NCBI GenBank assembly: GCA_021793875.1 | Contig: JAJYRX010000023.1 | Coordinates: 1 to 12,001, forward strand | Origin: Pseudomonadota bacterium | GTDB lineage: Bacteria > Pseudomonadota > Gammaproteobacteria > Burkholderiales > Burkholderiaceae_B | Length of the DNA stretch: 12,001 nt | Direction of reading: 5' to 3' | Part shown: in pieces, positions 7,165-12,001 of the stretch | How positions within the stretch are numbered: the first letter of the stretch is position 1 | Layout: each line of letters starts with the position of its first letter | Translations under genes and position numbers: made by a program | Notes under the pieces: model-generated | What the model saw: only the letters and a program-made list of their open reading frames with translations | Told to the model about the DNA's origin: nothing | Databases searched by the model: none

Positions 7165-8328
7165 TTACATTTTGCATTCAGAAACAAACATATCTTGATA
7201 AGAGTCAAAAACCTTATCTACCAATTTGTTAGTTATGCGACCTTCGTCGTCCTTATCAATAACGCGTGAATAATAAGACTGTATTGGAAAGTTATTATCT
7301 CCATAAGTAAACTCACCTCTTACAGACTCGTAATTTGCACTTTTAATGGCATCAAGTAATTCATCTTTATTGTTTATGTCGCCATCTACCTGCCTAACTG
7401 CAGCATCTATAGCCATTATTACGTCATAGGCCTGGGCCGCATATAAAGATGGGTAACGGCCATCGTACTCTTCCCTGAATGCGTTAACAAACTGCTTGTT
7501 TTTATCAACGTCTAGATCATGAGCCCATTGTGAAGTGTTGTACATGCCTACCATAGGCTCCCCAACTGCCATTATCACATCTTCATCTGCAGAGAAGCCC
7601 GGACCTACCAGGGTAATGTCTTCCGACAAGCCGGCAGCCTCAAATTGTTTTACAAAATTTATACCCATAGCTGCCGGAAGAAATATGTAAACAGCATCTG
7701 GCTTAGCCGCCCTAATTTGCGCAAGCTCAGCAGCATAGTCAATTTGCCCGAGTTTGGTATAGACCTCACTTATGACATCTTTACCGTAACCACGCTTAAA
7801 CCCATTAAGTGCATCTTTGCCTGCAGGGTAGTCGGGCGCCATTATGAAAACATTTGAGAAGTCATGGTTGGCAGCCATTTTACCGGCTGCTTCGTGAAAT
7901 GTATCGTTTTGATAGGAGACAGCAAACCAATACTTATTACATTGACTGCCTGCATATTGACTTGGCCCTGGGTTATTAGACAAATACGGCACTTTAGCTT
8001 TGAATAGAGCCGGACCGACAGCCAGAGCAACATTGGAACCGATTGGACCAGTAAAAAAATTGATTTTGTCGCGTTTAATATATCTGTTGACAAGCTGACG
8101 GGCCTGATCAGGGCTTCCCGCCATATCGTTTTGTAAAAACTCCGCCTCTAAACCCCCAAGCTTACCGTTTAGTTCTTTTATAGCTAGGTTAAACCCGTCT
8201 CTAGCTTCTGCACCAATAGCAGCAAAAGGACCAGATATGTCGTTCGCTATACCAACTTTAATAGGCGCTGAGGCAGCCATAATAGGCATAGTTGCCAATA
8301 CAGCAGCTAAAGTTGAAACCAGTCTCAT
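7165..8328 (-). CDS. Periplasmic substrate-binding protein of HAAT-type ABC transporter (LivK-like)
   Basis: This protein captures the transported ligand in the periplasm and delivers it to the permeases. The 387-residue product opens with a Sec signal peptide (MRLVSTLAAV..., cleavage around residues 19-21; no lipobox Cys) and then the type I periplasmic-binding fold start IKVGIANDISGPFAAIGAEA. Internal motifs fit the Peripl_BP_6 family. The cross-over segment SNNPGPSQYAGSQCNKYWF (117-135) resembles binding proteins often linked with aromatic or other carboxylate substrates more than E. coli LivJ/LivK; this is from memory. Two mature cysteines, C130 and C385, might form a disulfide. It has a strong AAGGAG site six bases before the ATG, the best in the operon, which fits the high level at which binding proteins are made. 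The ligand is unknown. Confidence 0.9.
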   Translation of the reverse strand: MRLVSTLAAVLATMPIMAASAPIKVGIANDISGPFAAIGAEARDGFNLAIKELNGKLGGLEAEFLQNDMAGSPDQARQLVNRYIKRDKINFFTGPIGSNVALAVGPALFKAKVPYLSNNPGPSQYAGSQCNKYWFAVSYQNDTFHEAAGKMAANHDFSNVFIMAPDYPAGKDALNGFKRGYGKDVISEVYTKLGQIDYAAELAQIRAAKPDAVYIFLPAAMGINFVKQFEAAGLSEDITLVGPGFSADEDVIMAVGEPMVGMYNTSQWAHDLDVDKNKQFVNAFREEYDGRYPSLYAAQAYDVIMAIDAAVRQVDGDINNKDELLDAIKSANYESVRGEFTYGDNNFPIQSYYSRVIDKDDEGRITNKLVDKVFDSYQDMFVSECKM

Positions 8329-8334
8329 TGTAGT

Positions 8335-8340
8335 CTCCTT
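8335..8340 (-). promoter_or_regulatory. Strong ribosome binding site of the binding-protein gene
   Basis: AAGGAG on the minus strand lies six bases before the ATG of the binding-protein gene, within the 20-bp gap after the decarboxylase. Downstream livH and livG have weak sites by comparison, so this may set higher expression of the binding protein within the same transcript. Confidence 0.7.
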
Positions 8341-8348
8341 AGTATTAG

Positions 8349-10607
8349 TTATTCTTTAATGCAATCAACATAATAGCGAACCTCACCATTGGCGTTTGTT
8401 TCTTGAGCAAGTCCATGCACGTAAGTTTCAAAGCCTGGGAATCGATCGTTAAACTCGCGAGCAAACTGTAGATAACGGACTATCTGATCATTAAACCTTT
8501 CACCTGGAATTAAAAGGGGTATGCCAGGCGGGTATGGAGTAAGCAATACGCCGGTAACATGACCTGCAAGTTTGTCTATATCAATACGCTCCGTTTCTCT
8601 ATGAGCCATTTTCGCATATGCGTCGGACGGCTTCATAGCAGGCACCATGTCACTTAAATAAACTTCGGTGGTAAGGCGAGCCAAATCATATTTACGATAG
8701 GCCTGGTGAATTTGTTGGCACAAATCACGCAATCCCATTTTCTCGTATATAGGGTTTTGACGACAAAAGTCGGGGAGTATGCGCCACATGGGCTGATTTC
8801 GATCGTAGTCGTCTTTAAACTGCTGTAGAGCAGTAACCAGGGTATTCCATCGGCCTTTTGTTATACCTATTGTAAAAAGTATAAAAAATGAATATAGCCC
8901 AGTTTTTTCAACAACAATACCATGCTCGGCAAGATACTTGGAAACCAAAGCGGCTGGTATGCCTTGTTCGGCAAACGTACCGGATATATCTAGCCCCGGT
9001 GTGATAATAGTAGCTTTGATTGGATCTAGCATATTGAAACCTTCTGCTAGGTCTCCAAACCCATGCCATTCATCGCTAGAATTTAGCAACCACTCATCAC
9101 GCTTGCCTATTCCTTCAGATGCAAGATGATCGGGACCCCAAACTGTAAACCACCAGTCGTCTTTGCCATATTCGGTAGAAACTTTACGCATAGCGCGCCT
9201 GAAGTCCATAGCTTCAGCTATGCTTTCATGCACTAGAGCCGTGCCTCCTGGAGGCTCCATCATTGCTGCGGCCACATCACAAGAAGCAATAATTGCATAC
9301 TGCGGTGATGTTGACGTATGCATCAGATAGGCTTCGTTAAAGACATTGCGATCAAGCTTGCGGTTCTTGGCATCTTGCACAGTTATTTGTGATGCTTGAG
9401 AAAGGCCAGCTAGCAACTTATGAGTAGAGTGCGTTGCAAATACTATGGAATCTGCGCTGCGGTCTCGACCTTCACCTATTGCATGCATATCGGTGTAGAA
9501 ACTATGGAAAGCCGCGTGCGGCAACCAGGCCTCATCGAAGTGCAAAGTATCTATGTAAGAGCCTAGCTCTTGCTTAATCATTTCTACATTGTAAATAACG
9601 CCATCGTAAGTACTCTGAGTTAGAGTGAGTATTCTAGGCTTCTTATTCTTGGCCTTGCGAGCAAAAGGATTTGCCTCAATTTTTTGCTGTATGCTTTCCG
9701 GAGAAAATTCTTTTAACGGTATGGGACCGATAATTCCTAAATGATTACGAGTTGGCCGCAAAAATACAGGTATAGCACCCGTCATAGTAATTGCATGCAG
9801 TATAGATTTATGGCAGTTACGATCAACAACAACTATATCGTCGGCTGCAACATTAGCGTGCCAAACAATCTTGTTTGATGTTGACGTGCCATTTGTCACA
9901 AAGAAACAGTGATCAGCATGAAAAATTCTTGCCGCATTACGTTCAGATTCAGCCACAGGCCCGGTGTGATCTAGCAACTGACCTAGCTCATCAACAGCAT
10001 TGCATACATCCGCTCTTAACATGTTTTCACCAAAAAACTGGTGAAATAGCCTACCCACCGGACTTTTTAAAAATGCTACTCCACCAGAGTGCCCAGGGCA
10101 GTGCCATGAATAAGAGCCATCAGATGCATACTTAACAAGCTCTCGAAAAAATGGTGGTGCTAGGCTATCCATATATGACCTAGCCTCACGAATTATGTGA
10201 CGTGCAACAAACTCCGGCGTGTCTTCAAACATGTGTATAAAACCATGTAATTCACGCAGAATATCGTTGGGTATGTGCTGTGAGGTGCGCGTTTCCCCAT
10301 ATAGGTAAATAGGTATGTCTTCGTTTCTAAATCGCAACTCACCAATAAATGCTCTTAGGTTTCTAAGGACATTGGCTACATCCTCTGGAGAGTCGGCGTC
10401 AAACTCTTCATCATCTATAGATATTATAAAAGCACTAGCACGGCTTTGCTGCTGCACGAACGAGCTAAGGTCACCATAGCTGGTAACGCCTAATACCTCT
10501 ACCCCTTCCGCCTGTATGGCTTCAGCAAGCCCCCGTATACCGAAACCAGATGTGTTTTCGGAGCGATAGTCTTCGTCAATAATGACGATTGGAAAGCGGA
10601 ACTTCAT
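8349..10607 (-). CDS. PLP-dependent Orn/Lys/Arg decarboxylase (LdcA/AdiA type, wing domain)
   Basis: This enzyme decarboxylates a basic amino acid (lysine to cadaverine, arginine to agmatine or ornithine to putrescine) in the cytoplasm using pyridoxal phosphate. The 752-residue length matches E. coli AdiA and Pseudomonas LdcA. An N-terminal receiver-like wing domain (about 1-130) precedes the fold-type I core. Core motifs are SWHCPGHSGGV (167-177), LLDHTGP (211-217), DRNCHKS with cofactor-stacking H266, HFDEAW with Asp358 contacting the pyridine nitrogen, and FATHSTHKLL with the Schiff-base Lys397. The C-terminal domain contains PYPPGIPLLIPGE. Wording around 167-300 resembles Pseudomonas LdcA, whereas the FATHSTHK context also fits AdiA, so the substrate is left open. 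The gene lies 32 bp after dcd and 20 bp before the ABC binding-protein gene. Only a weak TAGG-type ribosome site is seen. Confidence 0.93.
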   Translation of the reverse strand: MKFRFPIVIIDEDYRSENTSGFGIRGLAEAIQAEGVEVLGVTSYGDLSSFVQQQSRASAFIISIDDEEFDADSPEDVANVLRNLRAFIGELRFRNEDIPIYLYGETRTSQHIPNDILRELHGFIHMFEDTPEFVARHIIREARSYMDSLAPPFFRELVKYASDGSYSWHCPGHSGGVAFLKSPVGRLFHQFFGENMLRADVCNAVDELGQLLDHTGPVAESERNAARIFHADHCFFVTNGTSTSNKIVWHANVAADDIVVVDRNCHKSILHAITMTGAIPVFLRPTRNHLGIIGPIPLKEFSPESIQQKIEANPFARKAKNKKPRILTLTQSTYDGVIYNVEMIKQELGSYIDTLHFDEAWLPHAAFHSFYTDMHAIGEGRDRSADSIVFATHSTHKLLAGLSQASQITVQDAKNRKLDRNVFNEAYLMHTSTSPQYAIIASCDVAAAMMEPPGGTALVHESIAEAMDFRRAMRKVSTEYGKDDWWFTVWGPDHLASEGIGKRDEWLLNSSDEWHGFGDLAEGFNMLDPIKATIITPGLDISGTFAEQGIPAALVSKYLAEHGIVVEKTGLYSFFILFTIGITKGRWNTLVTALQQFKDDYDRNQPMWRILPDFCRQNPIYEKMGLRDLCQQIHQAYRKYDLARLTTEVYLSDMVPAMKPSDAYAKMAHRETERIDIDKLAGHVTGVLLTPYPPGIPLLIPGERFNDQIVRYLQFAREFNDRFPGFETYVHGLAQETNANGEVRYYVDCIKE

Positions 10608-10639
10608 GATGTGTAGCCTATAGCTTTAAGTAGCAAATA

Positions 10640-11203
10640 TTATGTGCGCGGCAGTGTTACGCCCTGTTGGCCCTGATACTTACCGCCACGATCACGATAA
10701 GAAACCTCACAAGGCTCATCACTTTCAAAAAACAGCATTTGTGCACAGCCCTCACCAGCATATATTTTGGCTGGTAATGGTGTGGTGTTTGAGAACTCAA
10801 GAGTTACGTGCCCCTCCCATTCTGGCTCTAGTGGGGTAACGTTAACAATTATGCCGCAGCGCGCATACGTACTTTTTCCCAAACATACTGTAAGAACACT
10901 TCTTGGAATACGGAAATACTCAACAGTGCGCGCAAGTGCAAAAGAGTTAGGAGGAATAATACATACATCACCAACATAGTCTACGAATGACTTCTCATCA
11001 AATTCTTTTGGGTCAACAATAGTAGAGTTTATGTTGGTAAATATTTTAAACTCATTTGCGCAACGAACATCATAACCATAGCTACTAGTTCCGTAGCTAA
11101 CAATACGCTGACCATTCACATTTCGCACCTGACCAGGTTCGAATGGTTCTATCATGCCAGCGCTAGCCTGCTCGCGTATCCAGCGATCGTTCTTGATTGC
11201 CAT
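10640..11203 (-). CDS. dcd: dCTP deaminase
   Basis: This enzyme deaminates dCTP to dUTP, the precursor of dUMP for thymidylate synthesis. The 187-residue protein is nearly the same length as the 188-aa Pseudomonas-type Dcd and matches it almost motif for motif. SYGYDVRC (41-48), CIIPPNSFALARTVE (81-95), GKSTYARCGI (109-118) and the active-site region GHVTLEFSN (131-139) are present; E136 corresponds to catalytic Glu138 of E. coli. YRDRGGKYQGQQGVTLP near the C-terminus is the triphosphate-covering lid. The start has AAAGGG about seven bases upstream, and the product begins like family members (MAIKNDRWIR). It reads as a monofunctional deaminase, so a separate dUTPase is expected elsewhere. It follows tamB by 60 bp on the same strand. 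Confidence 0.97.
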   Translation of the reverse strand: MAIKNDRWIREQASAGMIEPFEPGQVRNVNGQRIVSYGTSSYGYDVRCANEFKIFTNINSTIVDPKEFDEKSFVDYVGDVCIIPPNSFALARTVEYFRIPRSVLTVCLGKSTYARCGIIVNVTPLEPEWEGHVTLEFSNTTPLPAKIYAGEGCAQMLFFESDEPCEVSYRDRGGKYQGQQGVTLPRT

Positions 11204-11263
11204 ACATATGCCCTTTGATAACTAATTGTTGTAGCCGTTTTAGGCGATAACCGCGTATTTTAA

Positions 11264-12001
11264 CTAATCAAGCGAAAACCAGCGATACACAAGTGCAAGA
11301 CCGTTGGTTGTACCCACACTAAGCTCAGCAGTAAGCCCTCTTGCAAGCGCATAACTAACCCGTGCCACCGTTCCTGTATCGGCAAGTGCCTGCCTTATCC
11401 CTATAGTAAAGTCACGGGACATATTTTTGGAAACGGATATAAACTGCTGTTCTAGCTCAGAGCTATCACTACTCACACCACTTACTACAGTTTCTACCGG
11501 CAATACGCTACCAACACTTGCTACATCTCCTGCTTGTAACGAAACCTCATCTATACCAAACTTCCGGTAGAAAGGCTCTCCATCACCCAATAGCGCTGTA
11601 CCAACTGATATTAGCAAAGCCATGTCCCCACTAGACTCGTCAGGGCCATGGCCAAATAGCAGCCAAGAAAGTTTTTCAACCTCATTAACGTTTGGGTATG
11701 AAACCAAGTCTATTCGTGGTTTCTTAGCAGTTCCGGCAACCTTTACACCAGCCTCTACAGCCAAGCCAGTACGTAACGCCTCTATATCAAGGATAGGATT
11801 AGCTATATCCCCCTGGAATGTAACAGTGCCGCGGCGTAGACTTAAGCGCTGTCCATACGCTTCTATAATACCTCCACGGGTTCTAAGAGCTCCCATGCCG
11901 GTAAGCTTGTTGTCTACCATCACTACTTGCAAAGTACCAACCAAACCCGTATTAACACCAAACCCTGTAAGGTAAAAACGGTCACCCAAATCAAAGATCG
12001 G
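11264..12001 (-). CDS. tamB: TamB C-terminal domain (translocation and assembly module), 5' end missing
   Basis: TamB is a large inner-membrane-anchored periplasmic protein that bridges to the outer-membrane Omp85 protein TamA, and is implicated in outer-membrane protein assembly and phospholipid transport. About 245 C-terminal residues are visible, ending YRWFSLD followed by TAG. Diagnostic features are the beta-rich repeats (RTRGGIIEAYGQRLSLRRGT, then FQGDIANPILDIEA) and the conserved KLSWLLFGHGPDESS block. The terminal part (SVSKNMSRDFTIGIRQ, YALARGLTAELSVG) has the typical last strands of the TamB (DUF490) domain. The reading frame stays open to the contig edge, so the true start lies outside; any internal start-like codon here, such as the TTG at 11989, is not the gene start. 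The last seven bases are probably adapter, so genuine coding sequence ends at 11994. Confidence 0.93.
   Translation of the reverse strand, partial: PIFDLGDRFYLTGFGVNTGLVGTLQVVMVDNKLTGMGALRTRGGIIEAYGQRLSLRRGTVTFQGDIANPILDIEALRTGLAVEAGVKVAGTAKKPRIDLVSYPNVNEVEKLSWLLFGHGPDESSGDMALLISVGTALLGDGEPFYRKFGIDEVSLQAGDVASVGSVLPVETVVSGVSSDSSELEQQFISVSKNMSRDFTIGIRQALADTGTVARVSYALARGLTAELSVGTTNGLALVYRWFSLD
11995..12001. other. Probable residual sequencing adapter at right contig end
   Basis: The final seven bases AGATCGG equal the start of the Illumina adapter read-through sequence (AGATCGGAAGAGC) and are the reverse complement of the adapter end found at bases 3-9. The tamB frame happens to stay open across them, so they would add two spurious residues. 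Confidence 0.7.

Noticed and set aside
11204..11263. Terminator between tamB and dcd
   Set aside because: Only three-base arms (GCC/GGC and GCG/CGC) are found and no U-tract follows; the gap looks like read-through space.
11622..11975. 117-codon open frame antisense to tamB
   Set aside because: It is a shadow of the conserved TamB C-terminal domain; the peptide shows no independent features.
1..12001. tRNA, rRNA, CRISPR arrays, insertion sequences, toxin-antitoxin or phage genes
   Set aside because: All long gaps between genes are under 130 bp and contain no cloverleaf, spaced repeats or transposase fragments; every gene belongs to a known family, so no novel system could be supported.

Overview
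This window looks like a complete or nearly complete assembled contig from a proteobacterium, most likely a betaproteobacterium of the order Burkholderiales (Alcaligenaceae-like) with an unusually low GC content. That placement rests on remembered family resemblance: the dCTP deaminase, the wing-domain amino acid decarboxylase and the liv-type ABC transporter all look like Burkholderiales or Pseudomonas proteins. Base composition is by eye in the low-to-mid 40s % GC, and ATA isoleucine codons are common. The first 9 and last 7 bases match Illumina adapter ends, so they are probably not genomic.

Layout: gltS (sodium/glutamate symporter) reads leftwards at the left end. A 127-bp gap separates it from two rightward genes, dgkA (diacylglycerol kinase) and a DinF-type MATE exporter. 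The exporter runs tail-to-tail into a leftward NADPH-dependent FMN reductase and overlaps it by 14 bp. From there to the right end every gene is leftward. In transcription order these are the 3' end of tamB (cut by the contig end), dcd, a large PLP-dependent Orn/Lys/Arg decarboxylase, a periplasmic binding protein, two permeases (livH, livM), two ATPases (livG, livF) and the FMN reductase. Gaps in this run are 60, 32, 20, 15, 3, 2, -4 and 42 bp, and no convincing terminator is visible in any of them.

How the genes work together: the binding protein, permeases and ATPases form one complete HAAT-type importer (hydrophobic amino acid transporter family). The decarboxylase lies only 20 bp upstream of the binding protein, which suggests co-expression and perhaps that the importer supplies the decarboxylase or a connected nitrogen or polyamine pathway. 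The importer's substrate cannot be read from sequence. The other genes are housekeeping: outer-membrane biogenesis (tamB), pyrimidine nucleotide supply (dcd), lipid recycling (dgkA) and glutamate uptake (gltS).

I found no RNA genes, CRISPR arrays, insertion sequences, phage genes or clear novel defence or biosynthetic system. The points most worth a second look are the decarboxylase-ABC operon, the adapter-derived contig ends, a hairpin overlapping the gltS ribosome binding site, and the ATA-rich codon use.
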